A DNA stretch of 64,000 bases, taken from assembly GCA_003952965.2 (NCBI GenBank), contig CM025851.1, positions 16,831,407-16,895,406 on the forward strand. Direction: 5' to 3'. Source of the DNA: Morella rubra. Taxonomy: Eukaryota; Streptophyta; Magnoliopsida; Fagales; Myricaceae. The translations under genes and the position numbers were made by a program. This document shows positions 1 to 11,298 of the stretch, piece by piece (within the stretch, counting starts at the first letter, position 1; the number at the start of each line of letters is the position of its first letter). The notes below the pieces were generated by a model, which was not told where the DNA came from, searched no databases, and saw only the letters and a list, made by a program, of their open reading frames with translations.

Positions 1-3000
1 GAAAAAATAGAGTCTAGAATATTGTAGAGAAATCGTTGCTTATTATACAACCTTTTGTCTACTTAAATCAAAATATTGTAACAAATATTGCCTGAAAAGG
101 GATCTAAGAATTGAACCTACGAGAAATGTTGTTGTGCTAAAATACGTTTAATTTGGGAGAAAAATTAATAAAATATGGAAACAGCATCTTAACTTTTGTC
201 CAGATATTCTTTTTGGAGGCTTCTGGAGACCATTGCCCCTTTCGCTCTCCTCAGCTATCTTGCCCAACGAATAAGATGAAAAACCACAAATTCTTACATA
301 TTTTGGGTTATATTTTATTAATATTGATAGATTATTTTCATTCGACATCCCTCATCAAATAGAATTTAACTCATAAATTACTCGTCTTGCCTATTGAAGC
401 AAAACATTACAAATCAAATTTGTATAACAAAATTCCTTTTTCCTAAATAACATGTTAATTACTTTAATCATTTTTGTGACGTATTGATTACGAACAAGAT
501 TTTTCAATTTATATAATATCAACATCTTCTTTGCTTGAGTAATATATATATATTTAATTATTTCTCATTTTTTGAATCTTGCTGCACATGGCGTGTTAAC
601 CAAGCAAAGTGTTGAAGTTTTTGAGAAGCAACGGCATAAGGCGGCCAAAATTCAAAGCACAAAAAAATTCCTAAAACATATAAAAAAAAAAAAACCCAAG
701 AAAATATTTTTCTTTACAGATTACTGGGCCCAATTTCGCCCCTAATGTTTTAATATATGAGAATCTGGCTATTAGAATATTTCTTTGTTTTTTTTATTGT
801 TGTTTTAATTAATATATAGTATACAGTGTGGTGGTTTTAAATAATAAGATATTGATTATTCAATTTATTAGCGGACGACTTCAAAAATAGTCCACATTAA
901 ATTATATCTTAACGGGAGAAAAGTATTATTTACTGCCAAAACCTTCGTTAATGCTACCTGCTTTTGTCATTTTTCGCTGTTTTTTTCGGCCTACTTGCTT
1001 TTGTCCGTTCCCTCTCTTTTCTTTCTCCTTTCATCGTTGACGAAGACTAATACCTTCTCTCTACCAAACTTCCTCTCGAATTCTTGAAGAAAACGTCTAA
1101 AGAAACAACGAGGAAAAAGGAAAAGAAGGATCTTTTTTCCCTTTTCGTCTTTCCCCCACTATTTAAATGCTCTGTATTTTATTGCAAAATTTTATAAAAC
1201 CAGATTCAAGCTAAATTTAATAAAAAATAAAGCGAAATCTGCTAAAGTATATGCCACAAAGAATAATTAAATGCATTGACCAAATATCATGACCTTATTA
1301 TATTTATAATTAAGTAATGAGTCCTTATTCAAGAATTAAAAGATATAGTTCATGCTGATTTCAATCGCTCCAAAAGATTGAAAATTCAAATACATTATAT
1401 AAATGGGTAGAATTAATCATCTTAATATAAAATACTGGTTGTTTTTTATAAGAAAAATTGCCAAGATCAAGCCGATGCAACCCTCTTTACCTTCTCGACC
1501 TCGGAAAAATATATTTATAATATTTGTGATATGGATGCTCTTAATCAACTTCAAATCATGCGAAAACTACGATATTGTGCACATTCGTAGCTTTTTGCTA
1601 GTGTGAAAAGAAAAAGTATCTCAATTAATTAATAGTTAACCGAAATTCTAGAGAGAGAGCTTCAGCGTCCACACTTTCACTTTATTACTAGTCTCAATTA
1701 AAGTCGTTTTTTTTTTTGACATCAAAAAAAGGCCATGTGGTTGATTTGGTAATTATTTGATTTTACGTGGAAAGTAAGAATAGTACAAATTTTAAAATCA
1801 GTGCAGATACATTTAAGTTGATTCGGATGCCTAGTTATATATATATATAAAGGTCAGATAATTTTATATTTACGTAAAACCTCTCAAATCACTTGGATAT
1901 TAAATATAATTAATTATTTTAAAATAGTGAGAATAAAATATACAAATAAACTTGTAGAATACGTGATTAAAATTTTTATTTATTTTAATATATAAATAAA
2001 TGACATAATATAAATTTAAAAAAATTTAAAATTACATGGATAAATATATCAAAATTGAAAGAACTAAATGTAAAATGTAAAATCTTCCCAACGAAGTGGA
2101 CGAAAAAAATCATTGCGGAGGAGAATTGATCTGAAATTCCCTTTGAAGGACGGCCTTTTCTTTTTGAAAAATAATGATCTGAAATTAAAATCGAAAGAGC
2201 AGTTTCTATTCTTTAACGGTTGCCCTGATGTCCGTGGGTAGGACATGTCATGTCACTATTGTCAAAGTTCCTTTGCACCGATAATATCGAAGTTCTGACA
2301 TATCCGTGAAACATTTCTTAAACCTATGTTTCCCAACACGCCGTGTAATACATAAAGCAGGGTGCCCAAAATTTGATAAATCCATCCTCTACCCCTAACT
2401 TCTTTAAGAAAATCCTGAAAAATCTAATGTACTCTCTCTCTCTCTCTCTCTCTCTCCCGTCTTCTAAAAAAACCATCTCTGAAACGGCCTTCTTGTATCT
2501 TCAAAGCATTTGAAATCATTTTTAGCCACCGAAAAACTCTACAAACCGATATAATGACCAAAAGAAACATATATCGAAGGGTTTTACTTAAAAATTCCAA
2601 TTTCCAACCTTAGAAAATCTAAAGTTATTTTTCGAAAAACCAATTGAAAAATGTTTTGAAAAACTAAAAAAAGTAAGTTTTCTATAACTTTCACCCGTCC
2701 TTTGAAATCTATTCAACCTCTTCCTTTTTATGCTTTTTTTCTCTTTCATAAGATCATGAACTTTGAAGGAAAACACAAGCTAGTGAGTGGCACTGCATGT
2801 GCAAAATTGATGAAGATGTCGGATACATACATTTGTTTTCTAGCTTGAATTTCTTAGAACATAATGATTTTTGTATTAAAATATATATTTAACAAAACAT
2901 ACGAAGTGACAAAAAATAGTTAAGTATTATAATTTGAGTTTAGCCTCTGAATCCGGCACTACACAAACTGGGTAATCAAACATCACAAACAGTACTCAAA

Positions 3001-3050
3001 TCAGGGGACAACTAGTTGCTTGCTTCATTGAACAACGAAGGATAATCACA
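1..3050. other. AT-rich intergenic region, no gene seen
   Basis: No reading frame here resembles a known protein; the open frames are short and AT-driven. Local features are a TA-rich stretch near 541-556 and 1839-1850 and a CT microsatellite at 2432-2456. I see no tRNA, rRNA or transposon termini. Confidence 0.5.
2432..2456. repeat. (CT)n microsatellite
   Basis: An uninterrupted run of about twelve CT units is visible directly. It lies in intergenic DNA with no recognised gene beside it. Confidence 0.9.
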
Positions 3051-3198
3051 CACAATAGTTTATAATCACATTTACATGATGTGGACCAGTTACGCGATAC
3101 ATCATCAGAGAGAGATCAGACAGGACAAATGAAGCAAACGGAAGGTCAATGACAAAAACCATCCAGGATGTTTCTGCATCACAACACAAAACCAATTT

Positions 3199-3447
3199 CT
3201 ATTGGATCCACAGAAAGGATCCCATGGCAGACTTCCTCTTTTGTTCGACATCGCCCATCGTCGGTAGCCCGTACTGTTGGAGCAAGCAATCCAGCTTCCA
3301 CTCCGGCATAGTCTCGTAGTCGGCTTTGGTGTACCTTGGGTAGTGCAGTGGCATCTGGAAGTGAGCCCATCGGTCCCTCCCTTGGTGCACTCCATTGCCT
3401 ACATTTGGAGAAGCCCTGGTCGCCGACCTCATTCCCCCTCCAGTCAT
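3199..3447 (-). CDS. DUF7722 family small plant protein
   Basis: An 82-residue protein of unknown function. The core from about residue 31 to the end (MPLHYPRYTKADYETMPEW, then LLQQYGLP, then KRKSAMGSFLW) matches my memory of the plant-specific DUF7722 family, whose members are small and end near this MGAFLW-type motif. The ATG at 3447 opens the frame, and a second in-frame ATG follows five codons later. The stop is TAG at 3199-3201. A canonical TATA box lies 83-93 bp upstream on the same strand, and the likely leader is CT/GA-rich. No break is visible, so this is the best candidate for an intact host gene in the window. The family has no established biochemical role. A longer overlapping frame (3179-3520) is treated as a shadow because the conserved residues lie only in this frame. 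Confidence 0.75.
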   Translation of the reverse strand: MTGGGMRSATRASPNVGNGVHQGRDRWAHFQMPLHYPRYTKADYETMPEWKLDCLLQQYGLPTMGDVEQKRKSAMGSFLWIQ

Positions 3448-3528
3448 GGCTTCCTGACACTTCCTTTCTTCCTAGTATCCCTCTCTTTCTCTCTCTCTCT
3501 CTGTATGACCTCTTGGGCAACTAGTTGC

Positions 3529-3540
3529 CTATTTATATAG
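3529..3540 (-). promoter_or_regulatory. TATA box of the DUF7722 gene
   Basis: On the minus strand this reads CTATATAAATAG, a near-ideal plant TATA box. Initiation about 30 bp downstream would give a leader of roughly 55 nt containing the GA/CT repeat at 3481-3503 before the ATG at 3447. Inferred from position and motif only. Confidence 0.55.
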
Positions 3541-3541
3541 C

Positions 3542-5851
3542 TGGTTATAACTTGAGGAGACGGTGTGGGTTTGTGGGATATTCTCCAAGCATGGTCGAGG
3601 TGCGTGTTAAATATTGTAATTTATTGTTGACAGTTGTATTAGGAGTTGATTTCCAAGACACACTTAGGAACATTAAAGAAAAAAGCGAAACAGAACTTAT
3701 GTGGGGAAGTCCTTCAAGCTCAAGGGAGGTCTTGGATTCAAAGCATTGCAATTTTACAATATAAACCAATTGTACCGCCTGAAGTTTTGTTGCTTAAAGA
3801 ATGTATCAGGTTTTATCAGACACACCCTCTTTCTCGAGGACTTTAATCTCAATTATTACAACCGGTCAGTTTGTTGGACCAAACCTATCAGCGCCGACTG
3901 TTCCCACTCTAGAGAGATGGTAATTCGGGTGAATAGGCCTGGTTTTACGGTCGACATGCACCTCTCTCTTTGAATTTTCAAACCCTGCCAGCCTGCTCAT
4001 GGATTAGTGGTCACACACTCAGGGGGTACTGGCCTGTATCCATGGTCGAATGCCCTGCATTGACTGTAGAACAACAAACCGTACTGTATATGTTTGTTTA
4101 TTAAACCTCGAAGTCCGAATCTGGACTGCAAATGACATGGGAATGCATTAAACAACAGTGCATGCGCAAGTACATTTATTAGCACACATGTCTCGAAAAG
4201 GGGTTAAAAAAAAAAATAATGAAACAAGTAGAAACCCGAAGGGTCAAGGAGAGGGGATTGTACATGGACATCTAGTCCTACTTACAGTGAGATCTTGATG
4301 GGGATATTTTCATTTTTTTTTTCTTTTCGCAGGGACTTAGAGCGATTGTAGAGACAAAAATTAAACCTGAACTACTTACGCGATTCGTATTCCGACATCC
4401 TATGTAAACATACAAGCTACATTGCCCCCTTAAATTAGCAAAAACTTGCTATATATGGACATTTGATTAATATTTGACCATCGATATCGTAAACGAGGGT
4501 ATAGGCAATAGGCATTGTAATTAATGTTTTCACTGCAACAAAAGATATGCCATTAGTTTAAAAGTTTCACATGTATTGTCCATGTTTTTCATCCATTACC
4601 TAGCTTTCGACCGAGAGATCATGCGTGGCTAGGATTTTTCGTCATTTTTAGTCAGCACGTCTTTTCCCCGGTCAACTTCCCAGGTGTTAGCTCCATCAAA
4701 TATTTTCTCATGATGCTCATGAGTCATGGCAACAAACAATGGCATATATATCGGGCTCAAAGCTTCTCGAAATTGGCGGCCGATCTCGTGGATATCAAAG
4801 ATTCGTCTTGGTGGGTATGTTCTTGCGGCTTGAGATATTAATGGTGCGAATCGGTTTCCCTTTCGTATTGACCAAGAAATTACATTAAAATGCTGCCTCT
4901 TAACTTCCCCCACCAAACACACCCAACATGTCGGCAACGTCACTCCACGAGGTTGGGTCCTCCAGTACCCGTGTTTGCGAATCTATTGCGAACGATCATG
5001 CCTCACTGCTCTTTCACGAGCAGTGAAAATTTCAATAGGAAGAGAGAAAGTAATAATAAAGGAAAATTTCAACTTGCTCGATCTTTTCTTTCCTCCCCAA
5101 TATTAGGTTCTGAAACTGTCAATTAATTCTAACCAACCAAAGTTAATTCTATAAGGAATTGCCACAGCAACAAGTTACAGGAAAATGAATGCCGGCCTTT
5201 CCCAACTGGTTAGGACCAAGTTTAGGCTACTGCAGTCTCATTCAATTCTATTCACCAGTACCCGCTCATCCCCTGATATATCTTGTCCACACAGTGCACT
5301 CTGTGGAGTACGAGACACGGCAATCAATTTCTCAATCACTCAGGAGCATTCAATGTGCATGGATAGATCAAATAGCTACAGTTTTGTAATAGTCACCTCC
5401 ATTCTGGGACATATCCTCACCCGACATTACAAGTGATGAAGAGTGAATTGCAGGGCCCGAAAGAGACATTGACCACATATGGTGGCTTCGCGTCTTTAAC
5501 AATAGTTATCGGTGGGTCGCTGAACCCGCCAACCTTTAGATTTCAGAGACCCACACAAAATCCACTGGCAGGATTTTATCTGTCCACCACATTTCTGTTT
5601 TTTCGGCCAGCCTCGGAGGCAAGGGAAGAAAGGTTTCAGCCGTTACTAACTTGCGGTTTCCTGTATGTTCTAGTCCTTTCTTGTTCCTGAGCAGATAGGA
5701 ATAGAACATACTCTATTCCTTTCTGTTCTAAACAAAAAAAACAGAAAAAAAAAGTAGTATTCTCTGTGCGAAGGTAATGCAGATCAGATTGCGTTAGATT
5801 TCTTTGAGAAGTTCGAGAGGAGACTTGAGAAGCATTAGTATTATTTATTTT
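3542..5851. other. Intergenic region, no gene supported
   Basis: Several open frames of 60-104 codons occur on both strands (for example 4629-4943 minus), but none has a recognisable domain and several lack an ATG. The part next to 3542 may hold upstream regulatory DNA of the DUF7722 gene. Nothing else recognisable. Confidence 0.4.
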
Positions 5852-5852
5852 G

Positions 5853-6060
5853 GGGCGTTCGGGAGTAAAAATTTTGAAAGTTTTGAAGTTTGTGAAAAAG
5901 TAAATATATTTTATGAAATTTGATGAAAAAGTGAAAAGAGAGAAGATTTAAATGAATATTATAATAAAAAAGAATAAATTAATAAGACCAAAGAGATTAT
6001 TTTATAATTTTTTAACGAAAATAGAAATTTTAAAGGTGAAAATTTTCACCCCAAACACCA
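5853..6060. mobile_element. MITE with GGYGTTYGGG-type terminal inverted repeats
   Basis: The left end reads GGCGTTCGGGAGTAAAAATTTT-like sequence and the right end, read on the other strand, GGTGTTTGGGGTGAAAATTTT. The interior is AT-rich and non-coding, and the length is about 208 bp. Such G(G)TGTTTGG-type ends are common in PIF/Harbinger and hAT MITEs of plants. The target duplication is not clear, so the superfamily is open. Confidence 0.4.
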
Positions 6061-7207
6061 CCTTTATGTTGTTGGTACATCACTTTCACATTGCCCTAAT
6101 TGAAACTTGTGCTGATAGAAACAATCTGTACCCAAATAAATAAATAGAGCAAAGACCCTGTAGGTAGCTCCGAAGTCTAGAAAGGTCTTGAAGGCAACCG
6201 AAAGACTACAAAAATCAAAACTCACCTTGTACTAGCTCAGAAACCTACCATCTTTTATGGTTCCTAATTTCCTGGCGTTTAATTAAATTCGAATTATTTC
6301 CATATTTTATTTTTCTGAGCATTATTTCCTAAAGCACACAACTAACTAATAAAGCCATATAAGTTGCGAAGCAGTTTCAAACTTGTAACCCAAACATGAC
6401 TCCAAACCCCAACTCACCTACCTTACCTAACAGATAACACACCATAATTTCCACAACCCTATTCGCTTGAGTCACCTCCACCATCATTAGCCCCTTTGTG
6501 GCTGCAAAACCACCAGTCTCCTCCCACTGCCACATCACCACCACTGCCATCTACAATGTCAACCAGCCTTGTAATTCACATCAATGAAGACATGAGGTTG
6601 TGATACATTGAATGATATGTGGAGAAAATCTAAAATGAGAAGCTTTGATACATTGAAAGAAGTTGTTACAAATAAACCTCAATCGACATAATGACAAATA
6701 TTGACGTTCTCAGTCAGCTATTTTGTGACTTGCTCCAAGAAGTCGAACCTCCATCCTTATCTTCCCAACTCAACAATCTAGCAAAGACAAGAAAGAAGCA
6801 CACGGATCCTATTAGGAAAAAAGCTTGATATTTTAAACCCTCCAACTTTCAAAATTAATCAAATTGAGCCATATGTTCAAATTTACAATCTAAACTGACA
6901 GAACTTGATCACGCGCACCGCACGTGATAGATTTTCAATACTATTTGACCAACATGTCCCTGTTCGAGTTAGGGGTGAAGTCACATTGAGCTAAGGGTGG
7001 GTACCAGAATAACCAATTTCAATTCTGTTTTGATAATCACCAAAATGCAATTTTTCCAAAAAGAAGATGATTTCTTATGGTTAAGGAAATAAACTCATCC
7101 CAAATAATGACACATATGGAAAACCAAACGATTTAATCTCTATTGTACATTCAAATGGTCCATAATTAAGCAATTCAGTAGAGATAGTCACTTGGTACAA
7201 AGAAGTT
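6061..7207. other. Intergenic region, nothing recognised
   Basis: No coding frame with a known domain, no terminal repeats. The right edge is set by the first base of the gypsy LTR at 7208. Confidence 0.4.
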
Positions 7208-8235
7208 GTCACACCCCAGACCCGATAGGGTCCAGCAGTGGACTTTCCCTCAATATTTAAAAAAAAAAACTTAAAATAAAGAGATTTCATTCATTTATTT
7301 AAGACGAAATATCAAGGTAGGTCTCACTTTAAAACCATAAACATAAGTAAAACAAAATCTCTCGATAAAACAGAGTTCTGAAACAAGACTTCATTCTCAT
7401 CTATCCCAGCCCGCAAGTCATCTAAGCTTGATCCTCCGCATGCTCCTCAAAATTTTCTGACGATAAAAACATATTAACGGAGTGAGTTCGACAACTCAGT
7501 AAGCGGAGAATAAAATAATGTTGACAATATAATCTTTTAAACAAAGTTTCTATATATCTTTTTGAGAATGATTCAGCAGTAATTTAGAAAAGAAAATTCC
7601 CTTGGACAATATCAGTAAGCCATATTTACCCCCTATGGCAGGGTTGTGCAACGACTTATTCGGCGGCCAACCAAAAGTAAGTCAACAGTATGTGAAATTC
7701 ACCCTACTAAGACTCAGCGACAAACGCCAAGCGTGCACTAGGGAGAACCCACACAAAAACACTCCGAAGAATGGGTGCACCAGTAATCAGTAAGTTGGTA
7801 CCAACAGTAGCAGTAATCAGTAATAAGCATTGCCATCGGGATTTGAAAACATTAATCAGTAATAAAACATAAACAATAATTTATATTTCAGCATAAACAG
7901 TAATCCATGAATTCAAAACAGGCTTAGGTATGTCTCCAAAAAGTTATCATTTCACATTTTCAAGGAAAAACGGTATTGTTACTCTGCTTACCTGTCTCGC
8001 TTGAATAATATCACTGCCTCTAGCACAACCTAACAGTAACCAAACGAATATTTAGGAATCAAACTCTATTTGGATTAAACGATTGAAACACGTGATTAGA
8101 ATAGAAGAACAACATAGCATACCCGCACGGCTTAAGAGCCGAAAACTTCAAGGATTGATAGAGAGAGAGAAATGGCTCAAAAATGATTTGGGAGGTCAGA
8201 TTTGAGAGGCGTGCTCGACCTCTGAACGAGCTCCC

Positions 8236-8245
8236 CTTTTTATAG
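8236..8245 (-). promoter_or_regulatory. TATA box in U3 of gypsy 3' LTR
   Basis: The minus strand reads CCTATAAAAAGGGG here, a good TATA box in the U3 part of the LTR. The corresponding part of the 5' LTR is missing, so the only copy sits downstream of the element's own genes. Confidence 0.5.
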
Positions 8246-8606
8246 GTGAGGAGAACTTGAATTTTAGCCGAAAAATCATTGAATAACGTCTAAAACTAAT
8301 GCCCTTTCGTAATCCCCCATTAAACACGATAAATCGCATGATTTGCTGAGAAACTTCGAGATCTTTACAATGGAGGTGAAAAGGCTACGCAAATCAGGCG
8401 AAAATGGGTGTAACGGATGGGGAAATGAAGAAAGAGAGAGAAAGTCATGAGAGAGAACGTCGAAGGTCGGCGAACGGTGAACTGAAACAAAGAAATCGAA
8501 AGGTTTTAGGGTTAAGGAAGAAGAAGATCAAAACGCACAGTTTAACTTAAAAATAACAAACGAACAAAATATTAAATAGAATATAAGGTCGCCTACGGTA
8601 GCAAAT

Positions 8607-8680
8607 GAGCTCATGGCTCCAGTGGTTATCTTGCCGTTTTATCCCTCTCGGCACCGAGGTTCGAGTCCTTGCGCTGCCAT
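8607..8680 (+). repeat. tRNA-like unit 1 with Pol III A and B boxes, antisense in LTR
   Basis: A box-like TGGCTCCAGTGG at 8614-8625 and a consensus B box GGTTCGAGTCC at 8658-8668, 32 bp apart as in tRNA genes. The T stem (8655-8659 with 8667-8671) pairs fully, with one G-U. The acceptor arm does not pair, so it is not a functional tRNA gene. A TTTTT run follows at 8682. It may be a SINE head or a tRNA remnant captured in the LTR. Confidence 0.5.
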
Positions 8681-8740
8681 GTTTTTCTCATTTAAACCCT
8701 GGAGCTCATATATATAAAAGCGCACCACATGTTAAACAAA

Positions 8741-8830
8741 AGCACGTGTAGCTCAGTGGTTTCCCTTTGTTTACTATCAGGCCAGGGGTTCGAAGCCCAG
8801 GCATGTAACCTCCCTCTTTTTTTTTTTTTA
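8741..8830 (+). repeat. tRNA-like unit 2 with Pol III A and B boxes, antisense in LTR
   Basis: A box GTAGCTCAGTGGT at 8748-8760 and B box GGTTCGAAGCC at 8787-8797, followed by a long T run at 8817-8829 that could stop Pol III. The T stem pairs for three of five positions. Together with the unit 130 bp upstream it forms a tandem pair in the U3 tip of the LTR. Confidence 0.5.
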
Positions 8831-9166
8831 ACGGGTTATCACATCCTCCCCCCTAATAAAAATTCCGTCCTCGGAATTTGCTACAATTAAAAAAATACCT
8901 GACAAATTCTCCTCATCGCTCTCAGCTTCTTCTATGGGTCCGCTATCATCAATGAAATCCGGCACTCCAAAGGGTACCTCCTCAGTGTCATTGATCAAAA
9001 TGTACTCTGGTAACGCTACAAACCTAACAATGTCACCTTCATCATCCGATTTATCTCCCCAGAAGTAACGTAGGGTATTGGTTCTTATTGCTGGCAAATA
9101 TCTGCGACGTGAGTTTGATTGAGAAAGCATTTCTATCCAACTAATTCCGCCATCCTGAAATAACAA
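8828..9166 (-). CDS. Extra acidic ORF between integrase and 3' LTR
   Basis: I do not recognise this protein. The open frame holds up to 112 codons, but the first codon is not ATG; the first in-frame Met lies near 9132, leaving about 100 residues. It is acidic (runs such as DKSDDEGD and EEAESDEEN) with no visible membrane segment. It follows the integrase-chromodomain frame by about 90 bp on the same strand and reads through the polypurine tract into the LTR, stopping at 8828. A TTGTTATTTCAG sequence near 9155-9166 resembles a splice acceptor, so a spliced subgenomic message is conceivable. It could equally be a chance frame or the degenerate tail of pol. Open, uninterrupted reading next to a broken pol is the only support. 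Confidence 0.4.
   Translation of the reverse strand: MLFQDGGISWIEMLSQSNSRRRYLPAIRTNTLRYFWGDKSDDEGDIVRFVALPEYILINDTEEVPFGVPDFIDDSGPIEEAESDEENLSGIFLIVANSEDGIFIRGEDVITR
8844..8854 (-). other. Polypurine tract of the gypsy element
   Basis: The element strand reads AGGGGGGAGGA immediately before TGTGATAACCC of the 3' LTR, the standard position and composition for plus-strand priming. Confidence 0.85.
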
Positions 9167-9258
9167 GTTATCAGCAACGGATACAAAGACAAAATCTCAC
9201 AATAGTACAAATCACACATGCAAATCTAAAATCATCAATAAACCTAGTACCAGAAACC

Positions 9259-10302
9259 TCAATTCTCAAACAAATATGGGTATTTGTTTCGCATTTCCTT
9301 TTCAAGCTCCCAGGTAGCCTCTCCTTGGGTATGATTATTCCAAAGCACCTTGACTAAAGGAATGGTTCTGGTTCGCAAAACTTGATCCTTTCTCTCAACA
9401 ATTTGCAGAGGTTCTTCAGAGTATGATAAATTCTCCTGAATCCGCAATGGCTCAAAATCAATGACATGAGTAAGGTCATGCACATATTGCCTTAACATCG
9501 ATACGTGAAAGACATTGTGAACCCCCGAAAGCCTTGGAGGCAAAGCGACTTGATAAGCCACTGGTCCCACTCTACTGAGAATCTCAAATGGTCCGATATA
9601 CCTAGGACTCAGCTTACCCTTCTTTCCGAACCTCATTACTCCTTTCGTTGGGGAAACCCTTAGGAAAATCTTATCTCCCACCTCAAATTCCAACTTTCTT
9701 CGATGGCTATCAGCATAACTCTTTTGTCGACTTTGAGCAGCTTTCAACCTTTCTTGGATACATTTAACTTTTTCTGATGTCCGCTGCACGATTTCTGGCC
9801 CCAAAATTTGTCTTTCCCCCACTTCACTCCAGTATAGCGGCGATCGACATCTTCTTCCATATAGAGCCTCATACGGTGCCATCTTGATGCTCGCTTGAAA
9901 ACTATTATTATAAGCGAATTCCACTAGAGGTAAATATCGTATCCAGTTTCCCTTGAAGTCGAGTACACAAGCCCGCAACATATCTTCCAAAGTCTGAATG
10001 GTTCTTTCTGTTTGACCGTCACTTTGAGGATGAAAGGCAGTACTGAAGTTTAACTTAGTACCAAGAGCATTCTGTAAACTCTTCCAAAATTTCGAGGTGA
10101 AGCGTGGATCTCGATCAGACACTATTGATACCGGTACTCCGTGCAGCCGTACTATTTCCTGTACATATAACTCTGCTAACTTCTCCATAGAATACCCAAT
10201 CTTAATAGGTATGAAGTGAGCAGATTTCGTCAATTTGTCTACCACAACCCAAATAGCATCTTGTCCACTTAATGCTCGCGGTAAACCCACTACAAAATCC
10301 AT
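9259..10302 (-). pseudogene. Gypsy integrase core and chromodomain
   Basis: 347 codons open. The retroviral integrase core runs from about residue 1 to 160, with D at [10 protein letters not shown] and the catalytic E region at [11 protein letters not shown]. The first catalytic Asp belongs at the MDFVVGLP start. GPY/F-type sequence ([13 protein letters not shown]) follows around residue 230, and a chromodomain-like end ([16 protein letters not shown]) at about 310-335, which in this clade guides insertion into heterochromatin. The preceding zinc-binding part is in another frame (break near 10300). This segment itself has no stop. Confidence 0.88.
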
Positions 10303-10580
10303 GGAAATATTTTCCCACTTCCATTCGGAATTTCAAGTGGTTGTAATGGTCCAGCGGGTCTTTGATGCTCAGCTTTGACTTGTTGGCATGTGAGACATTG
10401 CTCCACAAACTTTGCTATATCCCTTTTCATCCCATTCCACCAGAACGTCTCCCTTAAATCACGATACATTTTGGTACTTCCCGGGTGTACTGTGTAGAGA
10501 GACTGATGAGCTTCTTCTAAAATCTGTCTCTTTATCTCCTTATTGTTAGGAACGCATAACCTGTTCTTAAACCTGAGCAC
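10290..10580 (-). pseudogene. Gypsy integrase zinc-binding (H2C2) domain
   Basis: A 96-codon open piece with the HHCC finger: His residues in EEAHQSLYTVHPGSTKMY and the Cys pair in CLTCQQVKAEH. It precedes the core domain but is out of frame with both the RNase H segment upstream and the integrase core downstream, so the polyprotein is broken on both sides. Confidence 0.85.
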
Positions 10581-11290
10581 CCCATTATCCGTGATATTGA
10601 ACTCAACTTTATTTCCATTACGTACTCTGCTTCCAACTTCGTTAGTTCTACATCTTCCTTCTGAGCCATTTTGATCCTGTCCACCAAGTCTGATTGAATT
10701 ACCAGACTAGCCATCAAAGCTTGTCGATTTCCATCTAACAACGAAATCCTTGCCCTTTCCAAATCCATCAGGATCTCGTGTGGAGGATTTAAAATCGCAA
10801 TCATAGCTTCAGAAGACTTTCGACTTAACGCATCAGCTACCACATTAGCCTTCCCAGGGTGGTAATTGATTGTACAGTCATAGTCTTTGATTAACTCTAG
10901 CCACCTCCTCTGTCTCATGTTCAAGTCCTTCTGAGTGAAGAAATACTTGAGACTCTTGTGATCGGTGAAAATTTCACATCTGACTCCATATAAGTGATGC
11001 CTCCAAATCTTCAATGCAAAGACCACTGCTGCCAATTCCAAGTCATGCGTAGGGTAGTTCTGCTCATGACCCTTTAACTGCCGGGAGGCATAAGCAACAA
11101 CTTTCCCATGTTGCATTAACACACAACCTAATCCCTTCCTTGAGGCATCGCTATAGATCACAAAACCTTCAGAGCCAGATGGGATTGTCAACACCGGGGC
11201 AGTAATTAGTCGCCGCTTCAATTCTTGGAAACTCTGCTTGCATTCGTCAGTCCACATGAACCTACTCCCTTTTCGGGTTAACGAAGTCAA
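10532..11290 (-). pseudogene. Gypsy RT C-terminus and RNase H
   Basis: The RNase H-like domain begins at about residue 40 with the catalytic YSDAS, followed by the [18 protein letters not shown] and [11 protein letters not shown] blocks and VVADALSRK, all standard for Ty3/gypsy. The RT thumb lies before it. A frameshift near 11290-11300 separates it from the palm domain, and the end (after LTKLEAEYV) reads out of frame toward 10532. Confidence 0.88.
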
Positions 11291-11298
11291 AGGAACTG

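Larger units (their letters stand above)
7208..8843 (-). repeat. Complete 3' LTR of the gypsy element
   Basis: It runs from TGTCACACCCC to GGGTTATCACA on the plus strand, so on the element strand it starts TGTGATAACCC and ends GGGGTGTGACA, the usual TG...CA pattern. It is directly preceded (element sense) by a G-rich polypurine tract. Length 1636 bp. The first 780 bp recur at 13874-14652. The U3 part holds a minus-strand TATA box and, in antisense, two tRNA-like Pol III box pairs. Confidence 0.92.

Noticed and set aside
4629..4943. 104-codon minus-strand frame
   Set aside because: No ATG at its start, no known domain, and no conserved-looking residues.
8607..8680. Genuine tRNA gene
   Set aside because: Boxes and T stem are good, but the acceptor stem does not pair and the D arm is degenerate.
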